This document shows, in pieces, positions 22,973 to 34,392 of a stretch of DNA of 64,000 bases. Made by a program: the position numbers and the translations under genes. Position 1 is the first letter of the stretch; the number at the start of each line of letters is the position of its first letter. The stretch lies in contig OX419756.1 of assembly GCA_948567375.1 (NCBI GenBank), positions 39,756,333-39,820,332 on the forward strand, given 5' to 3'. This stretch comes from Lunularia cruciata. Taxonomy: Eukaryota; Streptophyta; Marchantiopsida; Lunulariales; Lunulariaceae. The notes under the pieces are model-generated. The model was not told the DNA's origin, made no database searches, and saw nothing but the letters and a program-made list of their open reading frames with translations.

Positions 22973-23130
22973 CCTATAGCTAGTTCATTCTTTATATGGT
23001 ATAGATTGCAGACAGACAACTAACAATGGGGCTCCATAGCACATGGCCTCCTGATCTTTGCCCATCATAGGGTATACCATATACTTAGAGTAGATGGCTA
23101 TCTGGAGTTAGAGGGACCTAACTGCCAGCT

Positions 23131-23693
23131 AGGGGGCGATTGTGGCACTTTAGAGTCTATGTATGACTAATGTGTGAGTTGTGCTTCTATTGTGTATGAT
23201 GTTGACAGCGATGTATGTTGTGTAATGATATATATACGCACGACATCTGTCACACCATTTGTAGTGTTGCATCTAGATGCTCAAACACTGGAGTTCCAGT
23301 GATAGTAGTTAGAGGCATTTTGGTAGTTACTCATAGATTACTTTCGGACGGTCAGATTTCAGGTTTAGGGTACTGACTTCATGGCGGGGCCCATTGTCAC
23401 TTGCACCGTCCGCACCATTGGGTGTGCCATCAGCGGGACCGTTGGGAAGAGACCTAGGTCGAAATCAGGGGTATACCTTGGGAGTGCAGCTCCAGAGAGC
23501 TCACTTCTCTAATGTTGAGCCTTCGAGTTCTTGGCTAGAGTGGACAAAAAGCCGGCAAGCGTCACCTGGAGTCTCTTAGCTAGAGTGGGTGTGGCTTGAC
23601 TGTAATCAATGCACTATTTTTGGCAAGTTGTTGAGGATCAGATCAAGTATTGATCTGAGTTTGATTGATTTGAGTGGTAAACAATCTGATTAT
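23131..23693 (+). repeat. C1 polypurine tract and 3' LTR
   Basis: AGGGGGCGA at 23131-23139 is followed by TGTGGCACTTTAGAG at 23141, a typical polypurine tract and LTR start. From 23254 the LTR matches the 5' remnant at 2020-2400. The LTR-like sequence then appears to restart near 23694 (GCACTTTAGAATC), taken here as the start of C2. Between 22973 and 23130 there is only 3' untranslated sequence. Confidence 0.65.
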
Positions 23694-24189
23694 TATCGCA
23701 CTTTAGAATCTATGTATGACTTATATGTGAGTTGTGCTTCTATTGTGTATAATGTTAACAACAATGTATGTTGTGTAGCAATGTATATTTGCACAAAAAG
23801 AGGGAAGAAACAACCTTTATAGACCAAGTGAGCAGTCATGTGAAGGATAGGTATGTCGCTTACTAGTATGCTTTAGTAATGGTAGTCTTGGCTCACTACA
23901 ATCAAGGACCATGGTAGCATCAGTTTCAGCTTTCAATTGTTTTGTTACTTGGCCTAGTGATTTATTGGAGGGGAATGCCCATGCAGAAGATACTCCAATA
24001 CCAAAGGAGATCACTCGGATTTGGAGTATGAGTAGGATCATTCCATCCACCTTGGATGTTCCTTTGTGGAGTTCAGAGGAGGCATTGCAATAACATGTGG
24101 TCAATTGATGCATTAGGCTTGGAGTGGAGCCTTTGTACCATCAGGAGACTAGTGTGAGGATGAGCCTCAATAGTCAATTACCTTGACAC

Positions 24190-26340
24190 ATTTGGATACC
24201 ACACTCCTTGCTTGGTAGTATCCAATAAAGGGAGTATGTCTATTGAAGTTATTTGGTGGGATTAACACTGGACTAGTTGTGGAACTATAGGCGGGTACAC
24301 TAGTACAAAGGTACTTGTATGTGGAGAGAGATGAGATTGCTAGGCAAGTCTCTCTACATCATGTGCCACACTTGGCCTATTGGTATCTTGAGTTATTACC
24401 AATGTTAGCCATCAAGGGTTACCAGATGTAATACCAATAGCTAGACATATGATCTAGAGGTGAATATGGTTTGGTAAAATTTAGAAGGATGTTATATATG
24501 ATAGGCTAAATATATCAGATAGAGATATCACCAAAAGAGTACTTTTACTAATAGGGCAAAATCCAAAATAAACTTGAAAACCTTAGAACCAATAGCTAGA
24601 CATATGATCTAAAGGTGAAATTTGGTTTGATAACATATGGAAGGATGTTATACATGATAGACTAAATAGATCAAAAATAATTATCTCCAAAAGGGTACTT
24701 TTACTAATAGGGCAAAAACCAAAATATGCTTGAAATCTTTAGAGGTAATTTCAAGATGGATAAAAAATGGATAGATTAGGCTCAAAAAATGTACAATTTC
24801 CCCCTAGGAAAGAAAATGCTAGCTTTCCTTCCTCCCATTTGTCTCATCAAGCACTTTCCAATAGTACCTCACCCATATAATTTGGAGAATCCCTATAAGA
24901 AGATTCCCTTTGGTCAAAATTGGTTTGACCAACCAGATTGGACCAGGTCTGACATGTCACGCATGCATGCATTTCATCTAAGGATGGAGATCAATGACAT
25001 ATCACAAATCCATATATCTGATCAAAGGGTTAGGCTTCTATTGAGTGTCTCTACTTTTCTATATAATAAAACCAAGGTGCTTCTTTGGAGCATCAAAGTT
25101 TGAGTGTGAAACTTATGTTTTCTCTTCTATATTTCTCTACTATCCTTAGTACTAGATTTCTACTACAATGATATTAGAGCAAGTGTTTCAATCCAAGAGA
25201 GTGGATCAACCCTCTTGGAAGAACATGAGCTATTGAAATTGAGTAATTTTGAGGAGGAAAAAAAAAGCACAAAGCAATTGATAGGTTAGGAGTGTTTTAA
25301 AGAGACAATAAGATGGAGGCTCTTGGAGGACAATTTCTTGCACCTCATTTTCCATTCTTGAATCCATTTCACATCAAGGTCATGTACATCCAACGTGCAT
25401 CTAATATGAGAGTGGAGATCAATGACATGTCACAAATCCATGTATCTGATCCAAGGGTTAGGCTTTTGTTGAGTGCCTCTGCTTTGCTATATAATAGAGC
25501 CAAGGTGCTCCTTTGAGGCATGGGAGTTTGTGTGTGAAACTTGTGTTTTCTCCTTTGTGTTTCTCTACTATCCTCAAAATATTACACCAGAAGACCCTTC
25601 TAGCATACAATTTCTTGCTAGAGGTGAGATCTCAAGAGACATGGTCCCATTCATTTGGTGATTTTTGGATGGCCATGCTAGGGGCATACAAGTGGTGGCC
25701 GAGGTTTGGGTCTTTAAGATCCCCATTTTGGTATGTTTTGGTAGATATTACGGATACTATGATATCTCCAAGTTCATCAATTTGTTTCTCCAGCTTACAT
25801 TTTGGAGAAGATCCCTTTGATGGATGATTCTACACCAAGGTGATGGCAAGTACACATCAGGTCCATTCTGGGATGGGACTTGCCACATTGTTAGATGTAG
25901 TCGGAGTGAGATCATGAGCTCACTGTCTTCATCTTTGGTGGACAAACCTCTTACCTAGAGAGGTTCTACAACACACTTATGATGGGATTCAACGATTAGA
26001 CCATATCATTGTTGATGACATCTTGGATGTTAGGTGTCAGTCTCAAAGAGTGGTAGTGGCTGATAGGTCACCTATGGTAGTGGTGAACCTAGTTGGACAG
26101 TCCCAAGCCACTTTTGCTACATTCATGAGTTTCCCAAGCTCCCATGCTTTTAGAGAGGGAGGTCCTAGACTATTTGGGACTCATAGTTATAATAGTTAGT
26201 GTAGTCCAACGCCAATGAGAGAAAGCGTATGATGGCTTTTCACATTGGTATAACCATTGTTCTAGTAGTGTTAGAGGCATCCAAGCTTCAAGTGTTAGGT
26301 CGGCTATGGACTTGAACTATTTGACCTAGATTGTGAGCCT
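24190..26340 (+). pseudogene. C2 cytosine-5 DNA methyltransferase domain (decayed)
   Basis: C5 DNA methyltransferases transfer a methyl group from S-adenosylmethionine to cytosine. Motifs appear in canonical order once B3 (24427-25586) is ignored. Motif I (cofactor) is LFGGINTG at 24249-24272, followed by YLYVERDEIAR (motif II-like). Motif IV, FGWPC, places the catalytic Cys at 25676-25678; the next codon, normally Gln, is TAG. Motif VI reads EKIP at 25805-25816, where ENVP is usual. A motif VIII-like LHLWWTN lies at 25927-25947. FMSFP near 26130 and AMDLN at 26303-26317 fit motifs IX-X. The domain totals about 900 bp, the size of a minimal catalytic domain. Stops and at least two frameshifts make it inactive. 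It lies upstream of RT, and I infer it was part of the polyprotein. Retroelement-borne methyltransferases have been reported in charophyte algae and dinoflagellates. Confidence 0.85.
24427..25586 (+). mobile_element. B3, internally deleted B-family element
   Basis: A 741-bp B-type LTR (24427-25167, TGTAATACC...CTACA), a degenerate tRNA-iMet primer site (TGATATTAGAGC from 25169) and about 240 bp of leader, joined near 25411 to the last ~175 bp of a second LTR ending ATTACA at 25586. The 5-bp repeat CCAGA flanks it (24422-24426 and 25587-25591), so it transposed as an element with two LTRs and then lost everything between the leader and the 3' LTR end. The fused leader still shows the start of the B leader ORF (near 25313). 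Confidence 0.9.
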
Positions 26341-26819
26341 TGGCTTGGTAGAGAAACATATGATCCACTTGATAGGCATCACCACTTGGACACTTGTGAG
26401 CTCTTTGCCTATCAAGATGATTTAGGCACATGTTGGAGGGCAATAGACTGAGTGGACATGGTATTCTTGGGACACATCCAGTGGCTACTAAGGAGAGTGG
26501 TCTATTTGGAGTCCATCTAGGTGAACGTGGTCACCTTTGGTCTACTTGGGATGCAGCTAGAGGACATATGGAGCTTGCAGTCAGAGTGGAGGGAGTTTTT
26601 CACACTAAGGTTGGGACCTCTAATGGTTTGGCATGACTATACTGCATTTAAGGGCCCAATGTAGTAGCTAGTCAATATGTCTTCCACTCTTATGATAGTT
26701 ACAAAGGATACTTGGGAGCCAAACCCAGAGAGTTTGGAGGTTCTTGAGGAGCTACACAGGTTATTTTACCGTCAATATGAAGGATTTGGATGCTTTGAAA
26801 GGATTTGGTATTAGGATTG

Positions 26820-28100
26820 AGCTAACTAGCAATACACCATTTTTTTGACATCCATATCTACATAGTAACATGAGAGAGCATTGATTCAAAGTTAGAGTAG
26901 ACCTTTTCGAGGCTAAATTGATAGAGATTTCACATGGAGAATATGCATCAGCTATAGTGATGCCAATTAAGAAGGATATGCATGGCAACTACACAGATAG
27001 GCAGATGTGTGGAGATTACCATCCTATCAACCAGTAGACTAGAGCTGATTGGTATGCCATGTCTACACCGGAGGAGATCTTTGATGTGATTGGGCATGCA
27101 AAGATCTCTAGTACTTTGGATCTTCAAGCGAGATATCATTAGTTTCCAATTAGGGAAGACGATAGGTCCAAGATAGCATTTGAGCTATTGATTCTCATGG
27201 CAAGGATGTGTTATGTTAGTAGAGGTTCTTACCATTTGGGTTAAAGAATGCTCTTACTGAGTTCCAAAGGGTCATGGACATGATCTTAGCTAGATTAAAA
27301 ATTACTTGGTGCTATATTGATGATATTTTGGTTTATAGTACTATTATGGAGTGTTTGAGAGGTTGAGATCTCATGGAATCAAAATATATCCTAGAAAGCA
27401 TAGGTTATTCCACAAGCAGGTTGAGTATTTGGGTCACACTATCTACCTTGGAGGACTTTGTATCCATAAGACCAAGGTGGAAGTTATTGCGTGTATTCCT
27501 TGGCTTATAGATATGAGCAGAGTGTAAGCATTCATTGGGTTGGCAAACTTCTATTGCCGCTATGTTAGAGGATTTAGTAGCATTGCCAAGGCCTTGACAA
27601 GGCTTACCAAGCTTACACATGAGTGGTGTTGGGGAGATGAGTAGGAGAGAGCTTTTGGAGAGCTCAAGGAGACGTTGACATCTACTCCTATTTTGAGGAG
27701 ACTGATCAGAGGATGAACATTTCAAGTTCACACCAATTGGAGTATGTTGGAGCTTGGAGCAATGCTCACCCAACATGATGATGAGGGGAGCAAGTTTGTG
27801 GTGGCCTATGCTAGTTGCTCCAACAATTCAGCAGAGGCAAAGTATAGTTCATATGAAAGAGAGTGCTTAATAGCAATATGGGTAGTAGCACATTTTTTAT
27901 GTTACTTGTTTGGTAATGCCTTTGCTCTCATCATTGATCATTAGCCATTGAAGTGGTTGATGGAGTCCAGCAAGCTTTTAAGGAAGCTTGCATAATGGAC
28001 TCCGATAGAATTTACAAGAGTATGATTTCATAATTATTCATAGACTTGAAGTGTTGAACCATGATGCAAATGGATTGAGTAGAAATCCATGTCCTAGCCA
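26820..28100 (+). pseudogene. C2 reverse transcriptase and RNase H (decayed)
   Basis: RT copies element RNA into DNA and RNase H removes the RNA strand. RT motifs are MPIKKDMHGNY near 26960, MCGDYHPIN near 27009, STLDLQARYH near 27112 (the usual Gly is Arg), RFLPFGLKNA near 27223 (one frameshift before it) and the catalytic YIDDILVYS near 27313. RNase H shows LGAMLTQHDDEGS, AKYSSYERECL and IIDH near 27940. Stop codons occur throughout, many at former Trp or Gln codons. The CGDYHPIN style of RT differs from the RTs of A, B and E and marks C as a separate lineage. The interval 26340-26820 has short frames only and may hold the protease, which I cannot identify. Confidence 0.85.
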
Positions 28101-28149
28101 ACAGGATCAAACTGGAGCATGTTAGCATGGTGAGAGAGATGAGAAGATG

Positions 28150-28657
28150 GTGGTACATGCCAGGTTGGCATGTATCTACCTTTCTATATATTTTCTAAGG
28201 CTTTGATGGTATCTCTCTTAGTGCATCCAGGAGGAGTTATTGAGGTCACATATCTAGAGAGTGCGAATAGTGGTACAACTCAACAAGACATTCATGATGA
28301 TGTCTTAGTGATGGACTATCTTTACACTAGTGTTTTGGGTAGCACAATTGAGGCCAAGGAGAGAGACTATGTCCTTCACCAAGCTAAGCGGTTCAGATTG
28401 GAGGGGAAACACCTTCTTCATGTATGGGAGGATGGTAGAGTGAGAGTAGTACCACTTCTTTCTTAGAGACCACAGTTGGTCTGTCATGCTCATGAGGAGC
28501 TAGGACCTTTTGGAGTAAAGCATACATATAGCTTACTCTAGAGTCATTATTGGTGGCATGGTATGCAAACCAATGTACAGTAGTCTGTTATCAGATGTGT
28601 GGTTTGTGACCAAGTTAGAGCATTGAATGATGCTCTAACTTGGTCACAAACCCATTA
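28150..28657 (+). pseudogene. C2 integrase N-terminal part
   Basis: Corresponds to 19134-19670 of C1: HEDV-like linker, QAKRFRLEGKHLLHVWEDGRV (near 28381, quoted residues are a sample), HAHEELGPFG (second His of the zinc module now Pro) and CVVCDQVRA near 28597. It ends in a perfect foldback (28601-28652) and is then interrupted by B2. Confidence 0.8.
28601..28652. repeat. Perfect 23-bp inverted repeat, 6-nt spacer
   Basis: The left arm 28601-28623 (GGTTTGTGACCAAGTTAG...) is exactly complementary to the right arm 28630-28652. The left arm is normal integrase coding sequence, as seen in C1 at 19618-19640. The right arm replaces the sequence found at that place in C1. The B2 TSD starts at 28653. 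Confidence 0.95.
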
Positions 28658-29236
28658 TGTAATACAAGCAACTAGAGGTGAAAATTGGCTTGGTAATATC
28701 TAGAAGGATGTTTTTTACAATGGGCTAGGTAGATCAGATAGAGGTGTCACCAAAAGGTACTTCTACTAATAGTGTAGAAACCAAAAATAGCCTAAAAACT
28801 TTAGAGTTAATTTTGGAAGCCTAAACGGATGAATTAGGCCTCAAACATGGAACACATATGTCCCTTAGGAAGAAAAGGCTTTACTTCTTCACCTATGATC
28901 TCATCAATAGATTTCCAATGGTACCTCATGCATGCAATTCTGAGCTCCCTACAAGAAGATTCCCTAAAGATTCCCTTTGGTCAAACCCATTTGACCAACT
29001 AGATAGGACAAGGACTGACATGTCACCCATCCAAACAACTAATCCAAGGATGGAGCTCATTGACAAGTCACAAATCCATGTATCTGATCCAAGGGTGGAG
29101 CTTCCTTTGAGAGGATCCTCTTTGCTATATAATAAAGAGAAGGTGCTCCTTGCGGGCATTGGAGGATTGAGTGTGAAACTTGTGTTTTCTCTCTTGTAAC
29201 TCTCTTGGAGAGTTCTCTTGTCCTTGGAATGCTACA
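28658..29236 (+). repeat. B2 5' LTR
   Basis: 579 bp, TGTAATACAAGC...GCTACA, containing a TATATAATAAAG box near 29128. Pairs with 34393-34988. Confidence 0.9.
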
Positions 29237-29400
29237 ATGGTATTAGAGTGGGTTTTTTAATCCAAGAGAATGGATCACCCCTCTTAGAAGAGCACGAGCT
29301 ATTGAAATTAAGTAATTTGAGGTAGAAAACATAATGCAATTGCTAAACAAAGCAATTGCACTATGTTGCACCGTAGGAAGTGCTTTAAAGAACGGATGGG

Positions 29401-29830
29401 ATGGATGTATTGGGAGGACAATTTCCTCCACCTAGTTTCCCATTCTTGAATCCATTCCACCTCAAGATTATGTACATCTAACATGAGAAAATGAGAGTAT
29501 ATCTAGTTTATCACTTTGGAGTAGAATTCATGGACAGAGTGATGAATTCACCAAACCCAATGATTGTACCTATGCTGGTATATGAAAAAGAGTGAGATTT
29601 GACAACCTATATTCTATTATGATGTTATGGATCTGAATGTACTGAATCCTCACCCTTTCAACACACAAGTAGAAATCCATTATGTAGTTAGACCAAAAGT
29701 GATGTTTAGGGATTTTGTAGTCTGCAATTTTGGTGCGGAATATTATCAACAAATGATAGCCTCTAAGGTCCCAATGGTAGTCCCCATAGTTTGTGCATCC
29801 TCCTAAGTGATCATTTTAACCCTTTATTGA
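29401..29830 (+). pseudogene. B2 leader ORFs (two, decayed)
   Basis: Two consecutive small frames as in B1. The first starts MDVLGGQFPPPSFPF at 29401 and keeps MRVYLVYHFGVEFMD, but has stops where B1 reads Gln and Trp (near 29479 and 29594). The second starts MDLNVLNPHPFNTQ at 29627, with FGAEYYQQMIAS and a stop at 29803-29805 before the frame end at 29830. Both match the B1 ORFs at 49519 and 49745, so they predate the split of the two copies. Confidence 0.6.
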
Positions 29831-29871
29831 AGTAGGAAGTAGCAATTGAATATCAATTGTGTGCAAGAATC

Positions 29872-30958
29872 ATGGATTTGTAGTTGCAAGAGTTGATGCA
29901 AGGAATGTAGAGGATGTTGAACAAGTTTCAAGAAATCAAGATGACCATGGAGGAATTGCAAAATCAAATACAAAATATCAAGAATGATCAAGTAATGCAA
30001 GAAGTGGAGCTATCTCAACAACTAGCAATAGCAATTGAAGTACTTGGAGAGTTATGCATGCCAATGATATTGATTCCAATCAACAACCAAGCCACATTGT
30101 TGCTACAAATGAAAAAGACATGCAACATCAAGCCTTAAAAGGGACAATGTTCCATGAGGGTAGTGGAAAATTAGATTTCAAGAATGAATTGATACCTTTT
30201 ATTGTTCACATTGGAGATCACTAATCATTCTACAAGTGTGTTTGTGTGCGGGTACTTGATTGATAAAGCCTTCACATGGTATGATATTTGGGAATGATCA
30301 TTATTGGTAAAAGGAAGAGAGGTCACTTGGACAACAATGAAAGAAGGGCTGCTCAAGAATTTCCAATCTGTGGATTACGTGCAAATGGCCCGAACCAAAC
30401 TCTGGGGTTGAAGCAAAAGAATAACATACAAGAGCTTGTGGAGGCATTTTTGGATCTACAGGTTGTGATAACCAATATGAGTCCAGCCAAAGCTCTTGAA
30501 AATTTCAAGAGAGGATTTAAAGAGTGGATTTTCCAAGAAGTAGTAGTGAAACATCCTTGTACTATTTTTGAAGCCATTACCTATGCCCAAAGAATAGCAA
30601 GAACACTTGGAGGAGGTGCAATAGCACCAATGCAAAAATATTGGGCCAAGACACACCATTTTGGTGGACCAATTCCTATGGAATTGGGCAACATTTGGTT
30701 CCAAGATAGAGGAGCAAGACCTCTCTAAGGAAAATGGGGATGGGTTGAAGAAAGGAGAGAAGGAGTCCCATGGGGAGAAAGGGCTCAAGTAGAACAACAA
30801 TAATGTTACAATTGTGGCCAAATTGTGAACATAGCCATCAATTGCCATGCTTGTCATCTTAGAGGCACTTGGCCTCCATACAAGCAACCTCTGAACTACA
30901 TGGAGAGGCAAATTAAAGAGGAAGATATGGAAACCACATTGGAAAACAAAGATCACTA
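29872..30958 (+). pseudogene. B2 gag (decayed)
   Basis: Begins ATGGATTTG with an immediate stop where B1 reads Gln, then LQELMQGM-like coiled sequence, the capsid segment (AKALENFKRGFKEWIFQEVV near 30490) and a zinc-knuckle remnant CYNCGQIVNIAINC near 30808. The His position of the knuckle is Asn. Several stops and frameshifts make it non-coding. Confidence 0.75.
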
Positions 30959-31059
30959 ATAAATGTACCTTATGGCCTTACTGGCTTGGTGAAGAAGAGT
31001 AAAAGCGGGGGGAGGAGGAAGAGGACGAGTGTGCAAAGAAGGAGGGAGATAAACAAACA

Positions 31060-34000
31060 GTTAATTGTTGTTAATAGAGTACTAGAAGGCAATCCGATGA
31101 AAGTGTTGATAGACCCCATGGCAATAGATAATTTCTTGTTTTCCTTGTTGCAATAAGGTTGGGAATGGAACTAGAGAAGTATGAGAAGGACAAAGTAGAG
31201 TTACCTAATGGTCAGACAAAGAAGATTGAGTTGTTACCAAAAAAGGTTATACTCTTTATAAGAGGGTATCAAGAAGCAATCAAGTGGTAAGTGATACAAC
31301 TAGCTTTTTATGATGCAATCTTAGGTATACCGTGGATAGAGCACTACAATTCCATTGTGGATTGGAGAAAGAAAGTAGTGAAAACTAGTCAATGGAAGAT
31401 CTTTGGGATTAAAGGAAGATCACAAAGGCAAGAGTTGCCTTTGTATGCTATCAAGACCACATCTATTGGTAAGATAGATAGATGCTTCAAGGGTTTAATA
31501 AAAGAAAGACCAGAGTGTCCAACATAATGGACAAATTCTTGAGAAATTAAAATATGTGGTCAATGAGTTTCAAGATGTCTTTCCGGATGAAATACCCGTA
31601 GGTTTACTACCAAAAAGGAGAGTAGATCATAAAATTGAGATACTTCTTGGGAAGATACCTCCTTGTAAGGCCCCATATCAACTATCACCTCATGAGTTAA
31701 AGGAGTGTAAGGCTCAAACTGAGGATATGTTGCAGAAGGGGTTTATCCAACCCAACGTATCACCATATGGGGCTCTATATTGTTTGTGAAGAAGGACAAA
31801 ATAATATGCATGTGCATTGACTACCTAGGGATTGAATCAACAAATGGTGAAGAACAATATCCATTACCTTGTATAGATGACTTGTTTGATCAAGTCAATG
31901 GGGCAAAGCACTTCACCAAACTTGATTTGTGGAGCGGTTACAACCAAATCAAGATTGCAAAAGAAGACATACACAAAATGGCCTTTCGAACAAGGTATGG
32001 TCAGTTTGAGTACTTGGTGATACCATTTGGCCTCACCAATGCTCCAACCACTTTCATGAGTTTGATGAATGACATATTTTGTCCACACTTGGATAAATCT
32101 ATTATCATTTTTCTTGATGACATCTTAGTCTATAGTAGGTAGATGATAGAGCATAAGCAATATCTGCAAGAAATCCTCCAAATTTTGTGACAGAATCAAT
32201 TGTACGCCAAAATCTCAAAGTACAAGTTTTGAAAATCTGAAGTAGACTACTTAGGGCATATAGTAAGTGCAAAGGGTATCCAAGTGTTTATAGATTAAAT
32301 AGAGGTCATTCAAAAATGGAGTACTCCAAAAGATCAAACTCAACTCAAGAGTTTCTTGGGATTGATGGGGTTTTATCCTCAATTTGTCAAGGCCTTCTCT
32401 AAGATTGCACAACCTTTACCATCACTGTTGGAGAAGAGAAAGAGGTGGATATGGGGAGACACACAAGAATTAGTCTTTTAGGAGTTGAAAGACATATTAC
32501 TACATGCACTAATCTTGAAATGAGATGACCTAAAATGTCCAATCAAGATGGCAACACATGCATCAAGTCTAGCAATAGGAGCAGTCCTATGGCAGGATGG
32601 ATGGCACTCAATTGCATATTTCTCTTGTAAGTTGCTACCGGTAGAATGCAACTATCATACCACCAAATGAGAAGAGCTGGCTATTGTCCTTGCAACCAAG
32701 CATTGGAAGCACTATGTGGGTGAGAAGTCATTTGTAGTAGAGACGGATCACAAACCTCTAGTCTACCTCAAGACACAAAAAGATATTTCTCATCGATAGA
32801 TTTGATGGGCAAAGTGGAGATAACAATTCAACATGACAATCAGATATGTGGAAGGCAAGAAGCAACTTGCAGATGTGTTCAAACAAATGCCAATGGCAAA
32901 CAATTTGGTGGTGGAAATCATGATGAACTCTAAATTCTGGCCTAGGATGTTTGCTGCTACAAAGACTAATCCATAGATTGTAGATGCTCAATCATCCAAA
33001 GGCATCACCAACACCCAAGGACTCACCTTCCGTGATGGCAGGTTGTGGATCCCAGATGATACAGATATAAGAACAACCATCCTAGTAGAATGTCATGATT
33101 CTGCCATTGCAAGTCATGTTGGAATGGACAAGACCTTGGATGCAATCAAACATTATTACTATTGGTCTAAGATGAACAACAATGTGATGAAATATGTTTG
33201 GAGCTACCTAATTTTTCAACAAAATAAGGCTTCTAATCAAGCTCCCACAATGACTCCTCTAACCTCTCCTTACTCCTACACAATGTTGGGAACAGGTAAG
33301 CATGGATCTGGTTTGTGAATTGCCCAAGACCACCTTTGGGTTTGGTTCCATTGTAGTCTTTGTCGACCAACTTAGCAAAATGATTCATGTATGTCCTACC
33401 ACCAAGGATGTGACTGCTCCACAACTAGCTCAATTGTACTAAGATGTAGTATTTTCCCATCATGGTTTGTCTTGAGTGCTCATCATAGATAGAGACACTC
33501 AATTCACTAGTTTGTTTTGGAGTCAATACACTCTTTGGGTTCTTCAAAACCAAATTGGCTATGCCACAACTTACCATCCATAGACCGATGGAAAAATAGA
33601 GAGTGAAAATTGCACTATTGAAGACATGCTTCAAGGCTTTACTTTGGATAAGCAAGAGAGTTGGGACACCTTACTCCCATTGGTGCAATTTGCTTATAAC
33701 AATTCAGTGAATGCCTCCACACAAGTCAAATTGTTCTTCCTCATGTAGGGAGAGCATCCTTTCACACCTTCAAGCTTGATGACGGTCCATCCGGTGGCTA
33801 CCAAGGTTGATGTTATCAACACTTTTGTTTCTAAAATCCAACATGGGGTAGAGCACGCCAAGCACAAGTTGCAGATCGCCCAAAATCAGCAAAAGCAAAA
33901 TGTAGATACACAATGCCAACAAATGGAGTTCAATGTGGGAGATCAAGTCTAGCTGTCAACCACCAAACTCAAGTTAGTTGGTCCTCATAAGCTCAGACCT

Positions 34001-34378
34001 TGCTTTATTGGACATTTCTCCATCCTTTGTCGCATCGGCACCATGACCTATCACCTTGAGCTATTGCCACATATGAAGATCCACCCAGTGTTTCATGTTT
34101 CCTTATTATGCCAATATTCTCCCTAGATACCCCACTTCTTTTCCATCCAAGAAAGTTGACATTGTCCAACCTTGGTTGAGGAGGCGGAGGAGTATGAAGT
34201 CAAACGCATTCTCCAAAAATGCATCCATGGTACTTGCCATTTGCATGTGGAATACCTGGTCCATTAGAAAGGGTACTCATTGTATGAGGCAATATGAGAG
34301 CTAGCAACCAACTTGACCAATGCACCAGTGTTAGTTCAATATTTTGAGCAACAACTTCACAACGAGGATGTGCATCTT
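31060..34378 (+). pseudogene. B2 pol with chromodomain (decayed)
   Basis: In order: protease remnant (LIDPMAIDN near 31110), RT (FVKKD near 31783, [16 protein letters not shown] near 31913, [11 protein letters not shown] near 32104), RNase H (ATHASSLAIGAV near 32550, ETDHKPLVYL near 32742), integrase (VECHDSAIASHVGMDKT near 33087, then a core with RDTQFTS-like residues near 33490) and a chromodomain-like end near 34190-34350 (VKRILQKCIHGTC, EYLVH-stop-KGY). Many stops match Trp or Gln codons in B1. Non-functional. Confidence 0.85.
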
Positions 34379-34392
34379 AAAAGGGGGAGGTT

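Larger units (their letters stand above)
2020..23693 (+). mobile_element. Ty3/gypsy element C1, decayed and interrupted
   Basis: Old plus-strand LTR retrotransposon. Visible pieces in order are a 5' LTR remnant (from 2020), a gag remnant (3156-3930), the A1 insertion (3977-19133), integrase (19134-20110), an unidentified insert (20111-22330), the rest of integrase with a PHD finger (22331-22972), a polypurine tract (23131-23139) and a 3' LTR. The methyltransferase, RT and RNase H segment expected between gag and integrase, seen in C2, is absent. The A1 flanks do not match as a TSD, so that segment was probably lost by recombination between A-family copies. No reading frame is intact. Confidence 0.75.

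Noticed and set aside
24249-26320. Methyltransferase as a captured host CMT or MET1 gene fragment
   Set aside because: No chromodomain, BAH domain or introns are visible around it, and it is contiguous and co-oriented with an RT of the same element. A tree is still needed to exclude it formally.
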